A DNA stretch of 64,000 bases from Sphingomonas aquatilis (GTDB lineage Bacteria; Pseudomonadota; Alphaproteobacteria; Sphingomonadales; Sphingomonadaceae): assembly GCF_014196115.1 (NCBI RefSeq), contig NZ_JACIDB010000005.1:1-64000 (forward strand). Reading direction: 5' to 3'. A model generated the notes under the pieces. That model made no database searches and was not told the origin of the DNA. It worked only from the letters and a program-made list of their open reading frames with translations. Made by a program: the position numbers and the translations under genes. This document shows positions 57,056 through 64,000 of this stretch, one piece after another (positions within the stretch are counted from its first letter, which is position 1; every line of letters starts with the position of its first letter).

Positions 57056-57712
57056 CTACCCCCAAACCCGCTCCCGATACCATTTCGTGATGACGTATTT
57101 CGTGCCGGCGCGTACCTTCATCCCCTGATGCAGTGTTGCAGGGTTGAGCGTCCCGTCGGGGCGGCGGTTGTTCCAGGCGACGAGCTTGCCGGTTTCGGGC
57201 TGGACGATCTTGTCGACTGCTTTGAACCGGGTCGCGCCGCCGGCTTCGGGCGCGTTGAGATAGACCATCAGCGTCCACGTCCGGTTGCCCGCGACCGAGC
57301 AATAGCGGTCATAGTCCGCGCCATCGGGTTCGAAATAGTCGGTATGTCCCTTGAATTCCTGCCCCACCGCATAGCGTTGCCCCTGCAACGGTTCGCCATG
57401 CGCGGGGTGAAGACCGGTGAAGGCGGTAAAGCGCGCCTCGACCGCCTGCACCAGCGGATCGCCCGCGAACAGGTCGCCCGTCTCGCTGGTGCGGAACGCG
57501 GCGTCGCCATTGGGATCGGCGATCGTCGACGGGCGGCGGACCGCGTCGATCTGGTCGATCAACGCCGCACAGGTATCGGCGTCGAGGAAGTCGCGAACCA
57601 GGAACAGGTCGAGCTTCGGGCTGGGCACTTTCTGCACGCCGGGCTGCGACAGGATGCGGCGGGCGATCGCCTGGCCTTCCAGCCCATTGCCGAGCAGGGT
57701 CATATCGGTCAT
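57056..57712 (-). CDS. 2-oxoglutarate/Fe(II) oxygenase, prolyl-4-hydroxylase type
   Basis: 218 aa from the ATG at 57712 (57724 also possible). The cupin core has the Fe ligands H123 and D125 (GHTDYFEP) and H195 (LHQGMKVRAG), and K205 as the likely 2-oxoglutarate anchor. The C-terminal layout WTLMVYLNAPEAGG-x-TRF is that of prolyl 4-hydroxylase-like (P4Hc) oxygenases. Bacterial members hydroxylate proline in proteins such as EF-Tu or in peptides. It lies opposite to, and between, the receptor and the gsp genes; a role on a Pro-rich exported protein is speculative. Confidence 0.88.
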   Translation of the reverse strand: MTDMTLLGNGLEGQAIARRILSQPGVQKVPSPKLDLFLVRDFLDADTCAALIDQIDAVRRPSTIADPNGDAAFRTSETGDLFAGDPLVQAVEARFTAFTGLHPAHGEPLQGQRYAVGQEFKGHTDYFEPDGADYDRYCSVAGNRTWTLMVYLNAPEAGGATRFKAVDKIVQPETGKLVAWNNRRPDGTLNPATLHQGMKVRAGTKYVITKWYRERVWG

Positions 57713-57846
57713 GGCGGGGGTCATATCACCGGCCACGACATGCCGGAAAGGGGGCGCCGAAAAGAGGGTAAGGCGCATAGCACCCCTTTGACGCACAAGC
57801 GTAACATGGCATGCGTAGGCCGAGGCACGCGGGACGGGACGACATC

Positions 57847-58689
57847 ATGCGCTTGAGATTCGACGCGCGCACGCGGCGCATCCTGCGCCGGCTGCCCGTC
57901 GTGAACGTCTACTCGCTCGCCGAGCTGGTGCTGATCGGCGGTCTCGCCATCCAGTCGGCGCGGCTGTTCTGGACGATCGTGACGCCGATCGCGCCGCTGG
58001 GCGACTGGCGACCGGCGGAGGTCGCGGTGCCGGGGCGGCCGTATGACGTGCTGGCGGGCTTCGATCCGTTCTTTCGTCTGGGCACGCGCGCGCCGGCCCA
58101 GGCCGCCGTCACCTCGCTGCAGCTCAACCTGTTCGGTATTCGCGTCGACGAGGCGTCGGGCCGCGGTTCGGCGATCGTCGCGGGGCCGGACAATGTGCAG
58201 AAGAGCGTCGCGGTCGGCGAAGAAATTCTGCCCGGCGTCCGGCTGAAGTCGGTGTCGTTCGATCATATCACGATCGATCGCGGTGGCACGGCGGAGGACC
58301 TGTATCTGGTCCAGTCGGATGCGCCGGGCGCGGGCGCGCCTGCGGCGATCCCTGCTACGCCAGCCAATGCCCAGATCGCCCCGCCCGTGACGGACGCCGC
58401 GCCGGCGATCAAGGCGAGCCAAATCCGCAACGAGATCGGCTTTATCCCGCGCATCGATGGCGGTCGCATCTCCGGCCTGGTCGTTCGGCCGCAAGGGTCG
58501 GGCATGCTGTTCCGCTCCGCGGGCCTGCGCGAGGGCGATGTCGTCACCGCGATCGGCGGGCGGCCGGTGAGCGGCCCGCAGGACCTCGATCGCATCGCCG
58601 CCGATTTCGCCGGCGGCGGATCGCTTCCCATCACCGTCGAACGCGGCCAGCAGACGCTCGCGCTCGCCCTTACGATCGCTCCGCAATGA
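57847..58689 (+). CDS. gspC: type II secretion protein GspC
   Basis: 280 aa inner-membrane component linking the secretin and the assembly platform. A basic N-terminus is followed by one membrane segment (about 20-45, SLAELVLIGGLAIQSARLFW), a periplasmic HR domain (about 80-160, LQLNLFGIRV and the following GPDNVQKSVAVGEEILPGVRL in part), an Ala/Pro linker and a C-terminal PDZ domain (RSAGLREGDVVTAIGG). Its stop overlaps the gspD start by four bases. Confidence 0.88.
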   Translation: MRLRFDARTRRILRRLPVVNVYSLAELVLIGGLAIQSARLFWTIVTPIAPLGDWRPAEVAVPGRPYDVLAGFDPFFRLGTRAPAQAAVTSLQLNLFGIRVDEASGRGSAIVAGPDNVQKSVAVGEEILPGVRLKSVSFDHITIDRGGTAEDLYLVQSDAPGAGAPAAIPATPANAQIAPPVTDAAPAIKASQIRNEIGFIPRIDGGRISGLVVRPQGSGMLFRSAGLREGDVVTAIGGRPVSGPQDLDRIAADFAGGGSLPITVERGQQTLALALTIAPQ

Positions 58690-60893
58690 CCATGAAGACG
58701 TTCTACTCCGCGCTGTTGCTGTCGACCGCGGCGCTCGGTCTGCCGATCCAGGCGATGGCGCAGACGACGCTGAACGTGCGCGACGCCGATATCCGCGCGT
58801 TCATCGCCGATGCCGCACGGGTGACCGGGCGCACGTTCATCATTGATTCGCGCGTCAACGGCAAGGTGACCGTCGTCACCGACCGGCCGCTGTCGAAATC
58901 CGAATATTTTGAGACGTTCCTGTCGACGCTGCGGGCGAACGGGCTGGTCGCGGTGCCCACCGGCAATGGCGCGTTCCGTATCCAGCCGATCGACAATGCC
59001 GCGTCCCAGCCAAGCCGCATCGGCCTGGGCGGCGCGGCGCGCAACAGCTTCGTGACCGAGATCGTGCGGCTGCGATCGGTCGATGCGCAGCAGGCGATCG
59101 ATACCGTACGCCCGCTGGTGAGTGCGCAAGGCTCGGTCAGCGCCAACCGCGGGTCGAACAGCCTCGTCATTGTCGACTTCGCCGACAACATCCGGCGTAT
59201 CCGCGAAGTGCTGCGCCGGGTGGACAGCGACAATGCCTCGACCCGCGTCGTTGCGCTGAAGAACGCGAGCGCCAAGGAGATTGCGGCGGCGTTGCAGGGC
59301 CTCAGCGGCGGGGCGCAAGGCGGGCAGGGCGTGCCGGGCGGCGTCGGCACCAGCGTGACCGCGGTCGACAGCAGCAATTCGGTCATCATTCGCGGCGATC
59401 CCTCCAGCGTCGCGCGGCTGGTGTCGGTGGCGCAGGATCTCGACCAGAAGGCGAAGAACGGCACCGAAATCCGCGTCGTGTTCCTGGAGAATGCCGATGC
59501 GGCGCAGCTGCTGCCGGTGCTCCAGCAACTGGTGGGGCAGGCCCCCGATGCGGTGCAGGAAACGCCGCTGTCGCGCACGCAGACGGGGTTCGGCACCAAC
59601 ACCGGCAGCGCGGCGGCGGTGCAGCGTCCTCCGGCCGCCAGTGCCCCGGTGCAGCAGAGCAGCGGCGGCGGCGCCACCGGCCAGCCGGCGATCACCACGC
59701 AGGGCGGCCGCACTGCCGCGGTCGTCACGCGCTTTCAGGGCGCGAACGCGATCGTCATCGCCGCGCCCGCGGACATCCAGCGCCAGCTGTCGGACGTGGT
59801 GCGCCAGCTCGATACGCGGCGCGAGCAGGTGCTGATCGAGGGGATCGTCGCCGAAGTCTCCGACGCGACGGTCAACCGCCTCGGCGCGCAGTTCATCCTC
59901 GCCAATCCGTCGGGCGGGGCGTTCGCCGCCTCGACCTTCTCGAACAGTGCACCCAACATCCTGCAGATCGCCGGCGCGATCGGCGCGCGCGAGCTGGGGC
60001 GCAACACGACGACGACGATCGCCAATGGCGTGACGACCACGGTGACGACGAACAATGCGTCGGATCAGCTGACGCAGAGCGCGATCAGCTCGATCATCGG
60101 ATCGTCGGGCGGCTTCGGCGGGTTCGGCGGCAAGGTCGGCGACTTCATCTTCGGCGCGATCATCAACGCCGTGAAGAGCGACACGACGTCGAACCTGTTG
60201 CAGGTCCCCCACCTCGTCACGCTCGACAATCAGGAAGCGCACAGCCTGGTCGGACAGGAAATTCCGATCACCACCGGGCAGGCGCTGTCGAATAATTTCG
60301 ACAACACCTTCCGCACCACGCAGCGCGAGAATGTCGGCATCGAGCTGACCGCGCGGCCGCAGGTCAATTCCAGCGGCACGGTGAAGCTGAACCTGCGGCT
60401 CGAGGTCAGCTCGATCGCCGGGCCCGTCTCGAACGACAATAGCGACCTGATCCTCAACAAGCGCGAGATCGAGACGGTGCTGACCGTCGACGAGGGGCAG
60501 ATCGCGGTGATGGGCGGGCTGCTGAGCGACGAGGAACGGCGGACGATCGAGAAGATTCCGCTGCTCGGCGATATCCCCGTGCTGGGCAATCTGTTCAAGT
60601 CGAAGGCGAAATCGCGCAACAAGACGAACCTGATGATCTTCATCCGGCCGACGATCCTGCGATCGGCGGCGGATGCGCGGAGGGTCGCCGAGCAGCGCTA
60701 CGGCTACCTGCGCTTGCAGCAGGGGTTGCAGTCGCCGGGCGAGGAGCCGTCGATCGACCAGCTGGTGCGCGACTATATGGGCGCCGCGCCGCCGATCCCG
60801 TCCGCGCCGGTGCCGGGGAATATCGAGGACCCGCGCGTCGCGGTGCCGGTGCAGCACAATACGACCAGGGTCATCCGGCCGAGGGACCGGTGA
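58686..60893 (+). CDS. gspD: type II secretion outer-membrane secretin GspD
   Basis: 735 aa with a signal peptide (FYSALLLSTAALGLPIQAMA). The N0 domain starts LNVRDADIRAFIADAARVTG; N1-N3 repeats follow (NSLVIVDFADNIRRIREVLR, NSVIIRGDPSSVARLV), then a Gly/Ser/Thr-rich insert (about 300-350) and the secretin barrel (VPHLVTLDNQEAHSLVGQEIPI in part, VMGGLLSDE). It makes the 15-subunit channel for folded proteins. Start overlaps gspC; gspE follows after a repeat-filled 256-base gap. Confidence 0.95.
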   Translation: MTMKTFYSALLLSTAALGLPIQAMAQTTLNVRDADIRAFIADAARVTGRTFIIDSRVNGKVTVVTDRPLSKSEYFETFLSTLRANGLVAVPTGNGAFRIQPIDNAASQPSRIGLGGAARNSFVTEIVRLRSVDAQQAIDTVRPLVSAQGSVSANRGSNSLVIVDFADNIRRIREVLRRVDSDNASTRVVALKNASAKEIAAALQGLSGGAQGGQGVPGGVGTSVTAVDSSNSVIIRGDPSSVARLVSVAQDLDQKAKNGTEIRVVFLENADAAQLLPVLQQLVGQAPDAVQETPLSRTQTGFGTNTGSAAAVQRPPAASAPVQQSSGGGATGQPAITTQGGRTAAVVTRFQGANAIVIAAPADIQRQLSDVVRQLDTRREQVLIEGIVAEVSDATVNRLGAQFILANPSGGAFAASTFSNSAPNILQIAGAIGARELGRNTTTTIANGVTTTVTTNNASDQLTQSAISSIIGSSGGFGGFGGKVGDFIFGAIINAVKSDTTSNLLQVPHLVTLDNQEAHSLVGQEIPITTGQALSNNFDNTFRTTQRENVGIELTARPQVNSSGTVKLNLRLEVSSIAGPVSNDNSDLILNKREIETVLTVDEGQIAVMGGLLSDEERRTIEKIPLLGDIPVLGNLFKSKAKSRNKTNLMIFIRPTILRSAADARRVAEQRYGYLRLQQGLQSPGEEPSIDQLVRDYMGAAPPIPSAPVPGNIEDPRVAVPVQHNTTRVIRPRDR

Positions 60894-60908
60894 GGCTTGC
60901 CGTGCCCT

Positions 60909-61012
60909 CGTCATCCCGGCGCACGCCGGGATCCATGGTTACGGTAGTGGCTGTTGGAGCGCGCGCCATGAGCGTCGCGCGTCCATGGATCCCGGCTTGC
61001 GCCGGGATGACG
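60909..61012. repeat. two-hairpin palindromic element, type B copy 2
   Basis: 104-base inverted repeat opening CGTCATCCCGGCGCACGCCG and closing GGGATGACG. It starts 16 bases after gspD. Confidence 0.9.
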
Positions 61013-61040
61013 AAGGAGGGGGCTGGGGGCTTTCCACACC

Positions 61041-61135
61041 CGTCATTCCCGCGGAGGCGGGAATCCAGACTGGCTACCCTTTCGGCTCCTTCGCCAGACC
61101 TGCGCGTCTGGATTCCCGCCTTCGCGGGAATGACG
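61041..61135. repeat. two-hairpin palindromic element, type C
   Basis: 95-base inverted repeat opening CGTCATTCCCGCGGAGGCGG and closing with GGGAATGACG. It lies 28 bases after the type B element and ends 14 bases before the gspE start codon. Confidence 0.9.
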
Positions 61136-61149
61136 GTTAGGGGGATCGT

Positions 61150-62748
61150 ATGACGATGATCATCCGCCCCGGCTCCGAAATCGACGAGCCCGCCGCGCTG
61201 GCCGACCCCGATGTCGCGCCCATGGTCGAGCCGACGCCGCCGTTGCCGCTCGATCCGCTGCCGATGCTCGCCATCCCCTATGCCTTCGCGAGGCGGTTCG
61301 GCGTCGTTGTCCAGCATACCGAGGCGGACGCGCACCTGACCGTGGCCCTGCGCACCGGCGCGGACCCGCGTGCGCTGCTGGAGGTCCGTCGCTACCTCGC
61401 CCGGCCATTCGATGTCGTTATAGTCGAGGCGCCCGCGTTCGATCGTTTGCTGTCCGACAGCTACGCCATGGACGGGCAGGCGAATGCGCTTGCCGCAGTC
61501 GGCATGGGCGATGAACTCGACAGCCTCGCCGAAGGGCTGCCGACGGCGGAGGACTTGCTCGACACCGCCGACGACGCGCCGGCGATCCGCCTGATCAACG
61601 GCATTATCGCCGATGCCGCGCGCAACGGCGTCAGCGATATCCACATCGAGCCGTACGAGACGGGGCTGATCGTCCGCATGCGCATCGACGGCGTATTGCG
61701 CGAGACGCTGCGCATGCCGCCGCATGTCGCCCCCGTCGTCGTCAGCCGCGTCAAGGTGATGGCGCGCCTCGATATCGCCGAGCGCCGCGTGCCGCAGGAC
61801 GGGCGCATGGGGCTGACCTTGGGCGGCAAGCTGCTCGACGTCCGCGTCTCGACATTGCCGAGCCGCGCGGGCGAGCGGGTGGTGTTGCGTATCCTCGACA
61901 AGGACAATGCGGGCATCGACCTCGATGCGCTGGGCATGGACGAGCGGATGTACGCGCTGCTGCGCGGCGCCTTAGCCGAGCCCAACGGAATCATCCTCGT
62001 CACCGGGCCGACCGGCTCCGGCAAGACGACCTCGCTGTACGGCGCGCTGCGGCTGCTCAACGACGGCAGCCGCAACATCCTGACTGTCGAAGACCCGGTC
62101 GAATATGCCGTCGAGGGCGTCGGGCAGACGCAGGTCAATCCGAAGGTCGGGCTGACCTTCGCGGCCGGGCTGCGCGCGATCCTGCGTCAGGATCCGGACG
62201 TGGTGATGGTCGGCGAAATCCGCGATCGCGAAACCGCGGAGATTGCGGTGCAAGCCTCGCTGACCGGGCACCTCGTGCTGTCGACGGTCCATACTAATGA
62301 CGCGATCGGCGCGATCACCCGCATGCGCGACATGAAGGTGGAGCCGTTCCTGCTGGCCTCGACCCTGCGCGCAGTCATCGCGCAGCGGCTGGTGCGGCGG
62401 CTGTGTCCCGCCTGCCGCCGACCCGTGACCGGCAGCGGCGTCGCGGGCCTGCTCGGCATCGAGCCGGAGGCGACGGTGTACGAGGCGGTGGGCTGCGCGG
62501 AGTGCAACCACAGCGGCTTCAAGGGGCGGATCGGCGTGTTCGAGGCGGTGCGCGTCGACGATACGATCCGCCGCTTCATCAACGACGGCGCGGATGAGAC
62601 CGCGATCGCCGCGCATGCCTTTGCACGCAGCCCGACGCTGGCGCAGGCGGCCGAGGCGCTGGTGCGCCGCGGGCTGACGACGCCCGAGGAGGCGATCCGC
62701 GTGAGCCGGCGCGATGCGACGGATGTGGTGGATGAGGTGGAGGCGTGA
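61150..62748 (+). CDS. gspE: type II secretion ATPase GspE
   Basis: 532 aa cytoplasmic hexameric ATPase powering pseudopilus assembly. Walker A GPTGSGKTTS lies at 286-295; the Asp box (ILTVEDPVEY), Walker B (QDPDVVMVGEIRD) and His box (VLSTVHTNDA) follow. The zinc-binding C-terminal part has CPAC and CAEC pairs. The N-terminal N1E domain is short. The first methionines MTMIIRPG sit 14 bases after the type C repeat, so the ribosome binding region overlaps a repeat end. Confidence 0.95.
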   Translation: MTMIIRPGSEIDEPAALADPDVAPMVEPTPPLPLDPLPMLAIPYAFARRFGVVVQHTEADAHLTVALRTGADPRALLEVRRYLARPFDVVIVEAPAFDRLLSDSYAMDGQANALAAVGMGDELDSLAEGLPTAEDLLDTADDAPAIRLINGIIADAARNGVSDIHIEPYETGLIVRMRIDGVLRETLRMPPHVAPVVVSRVKVMARLDIAERRVPQDGRMGLTLGGKLLDVRVSTLPSRAGERVVLRILDKDNAGIDLDALGMDERMYALLRGALAEPNGIILVTGPTGSGKTTSLYGALRLLNDGSRNILTVEDPVEYAVEGVGQTQVNPKVGLTFAAGLRAILRQDPDVVMVGEIRDRETAEIAVQASLTGHLVLSTVHTNDAIGAITRMRDMKVEPFLLASTLRAVIAQRLVRRLCPACRRPVTGSGVAGLLGIEPEATVYEAVGCAECNHSGFKGRIGVFEAVRVDDTIRRFINDGADETAIAAHAFARSPTLAQAAEALVRRGLTTPEEAIRVSRRDATDVVDEVEA

Positions 62749-62751
62749 CGA

Positions 62752-62834
62752 CCCTCACCCGTCTGCGGCTGCGCCGATCCCTCCCTCTCCCGCTGGGAGA
62801 GGGAAGAGCCGCCGAAGGCGGCGAAGGGTGAGGG
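62752..62834. repeat. nested-hairpin palindromic element between gspE and gspF
   Basis: Ends CCCTCACCC (62752-62760) and GGGTGAGGG (62826-62834) pair. Inside are CCCTCTCCC/GGGAGAGGG and GCCGCC/GGCGGC hairpins. It covers nearly all of the 95-base gap between gspE and gspF. Confidence 0.8.
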
Positions 62835-62843
62835 CGGCGCGCC

Positions 62844-64000
62844 ATGGCTGACTTCGACTATCTCGCCATCGACACGCGCGGGCAGGAGCAGCGCGGGCAT
62901 GTCGCGGCGGCGGATGCGGACGCGGCGCGGGCGCAGCTCGATCGGCGCAAGCTGTTCGTCGTGCGGCTCGATCCGGGCGCGCCGCCGGTCGCGCAGAGCC
63001 GGCCGCTATTCGGCATCCGGCTGGGCGCCAAGAAGATGAGCAACAAGCAGCTGACGCTCTTCACGCGCCAGCTCGCGACCCTGAACCGCGTCTCCCCGCT
63101 CGAGGAATCGCTGCGCACCATCACGCGCCAGACCGAGCAGGAGAGCGTGCGCGGGATCGTATCGCAGGTCCATGCCGGCGTGGTCGAGGGGCGACGGCTG
63201 GCCGATTCGATGGCGCGCGCGCCCAAGAGCTTTCCTCCGCTGTACCGCGCGATGGTGGCAGCGGGCGAAAGTTCGGGCAGCCTGCCGACGATCCTCGATC
63301 GGCTCGCGGCGCTGCTCGAACGGCAGGCGGAAATTCGCGGCAAGCTGATCACCGCGCTCGCCTATCCGACGATCCTGGCGGTGGTGGCGCTGGGCGTCGT
63401 CACCGCGCTGATGATGTTCGTGGTGCCGCAGGTCGTCGAACAATTCGATACCGTGGGGCAGGAGTTGCCGTTGCTGACGCGCGTCGTCATCGCCCTGTCC
63501 GACATACTGGTCGGCTATTGGTGGGTGCTGGCGCTGGTGCTCGGCCTGATCGGGGTCGGCGGCGCTTATGCGTTACGGGATCCCGCGATCCGGCTGTCGT
63601 TCGATACGGGGCTGCTGCGCCTGCCGCTGCTCGGCCGCCTGCTTCGCGACCTGCACGCCGCGCGCATGGCGCGGACGCTGTCGACGATGGTCGCGAGCCG
63701 ACTGCCGTTGCTGGAGGGGCTGACGCTGACGGCGAGCACGATCCACAACCGTCGCCTGCGCGTCGCGTCGGATGAGATCGTCGAGGCGATCCGTTCGGGC
63801 GGCAGCCTGTCGGCGGCGATGCGGCGCGCGAACGTCTTCCCGCCGCTGCTCACCTATCTCGCGGCCAGCGGCGAGGCGGCGGGGCGGCTCGACGAGATGC
63901 TCGAACGCGCCGCCGACTATCTCGAGCGTGAGTTCGACCGCTTCACCGCGACCGCGCTGTCGCTGCTCGAACCTGCGATCATCGTGCTGATGGGCGGCAT
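62844..64000 (+). CDS. gspF: type II secretion inner-membrane platform protein GspF (partial)
   Basis: At least 385 codons, cut by the right edge; family members are about 400 aa, so only the end is missing. It starts MADFDYLAIDTRGQEQRGHV. Two homologous T2SSF cytoplasmic domains are seen (FTRQLATLNRVSPLEESL, MVAAGESSGSLP; and ARTLSTMVASRLPLLEGL, ASGEAAGRLDEML) with hydrophobic helices between them. It anchors the pseudopilus motor. gspG and later genes are expected beyond the window. Confidence 0.93.
   Translation, partial: MADFDYLAIDTRGQEQRGHVAAADADAARAQLDRRKLFVVRLDPGAPPVAQSRPLFGIRLGAKKMSNKQLTLFTRQLATLNRVSPLEESLRTITRQTEQESVRGIVSQVHAGVVEGRRLADSMARAPKSFPPLYRAMVAAGESSGSLPTILDRLAALLERQAEIRGKLITALAYPTILAVVALGVVTALMMFVVPQVVEQFDTVGQELPLLTRVVIALSDILVGYWWVLALVLGLIGVGGAYALRDPAIRLSFDTGLLRLPLLGRLLRDLHAARMARTLSTMVASRLPLLEGLTLTASTIHNRRLRVASDEIVEAIRSGGSLSAAMRRANVFPPLLTYLAASGEAAGRLDEMLERAADYLEREFDRFTATALSLLEPAIIVLMGG

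Noticed and set aside
58263..60914. 883-residue minus-strand open frame opposite gspD
   Set aside because: Arg/Asp/His-rich antisense frame with no signal peptide or domain; gspD motifs are clear on the plus strand.

Overview
The window reads as a chromosomal segment of a GC-rich alphaproteobacterium, most likely Sphingomonas or a close Sphingomonadales relative. I infer this from the very high third-position GC, the lon - HU - tRNA-Val order, the PHA-system protein, the large TonB-dependent receptors, and the many dispersed palindromic repeats. No phage, plasmid or CRISPR locus is visible. The only transposable element is cut by the left edge.

Layout. At the extreme left the first codons of an IS256-type transposase and its terminal repeat interrupt a DUF2252 gene (1-942). 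A minus-strand run follows: bamB, a YfgM-like protein, panB, a 4-TM protein, an ArsC/Spx-like protein, a GNAT acetyltransferase and a class I glutamine amidotransferase (1177-6423). After an orphan minus-strand terminator come a secreted cyclophilin, a glycine-zipper protein, the iron-storage pair bfd-bfr with twin upstream palindromes, and purL. A secreted GH31 glucosidase and a PHA-system protein lead to a formaldehyde/C1 unit on the minus strand (adhC, VOC protein, purU, fghA; 14376-17746). Next are a CoA transferase, a VIT1-type transporter divergent from katG, a GAF protein coupled to an MHYT-GGDEF-EAL protein, and a siderophore-type TonB receptor.

From 27285 to 31461 lies an assimilatory sulfate unit (cobA, DUF2849, cysI, DUF934, cysH). 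It is followed by a lone EAL protein, astD, selO, an alpha/beta hydrolase - DUF418 - glycosyltransferase run, an atypical cysteine-bearing nitronate monooxygenase with two small partners, a 2-hydroxyacid dehydrogenase, small envelope/PAS proteins, and two tandem M1 metallopeptidases. Then come lon (with a heat-shock-like promoter), HU and tRNA-Val(CAC).

The most interesting region is 52131-64000. An array of six 11-bp direct repeats resembling a Pho box precedes a cysteine-rich, repeat-containing surface lipoprotein and a 947-aa TonB-dependent receptor. Beside them, after an opposite-strand prolyl-4-hydroxylase-like oxygenase, are the type II secretion genes gspC, gspD, gspE and gspF (the last cut by the right edge). 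A plausible but unproven reading is a phosphate-responsive surface scavenging system whose lipoprotein is exported by the adjacent T2SS.

Throughout, ten intergenic palindromic elements of four sequence types share the same outer ends (CGTCAY ... RTGACG) and the same two-hairpin design. Three further nested-hairpin elements also occur. Several of these sit inside apparent operons.
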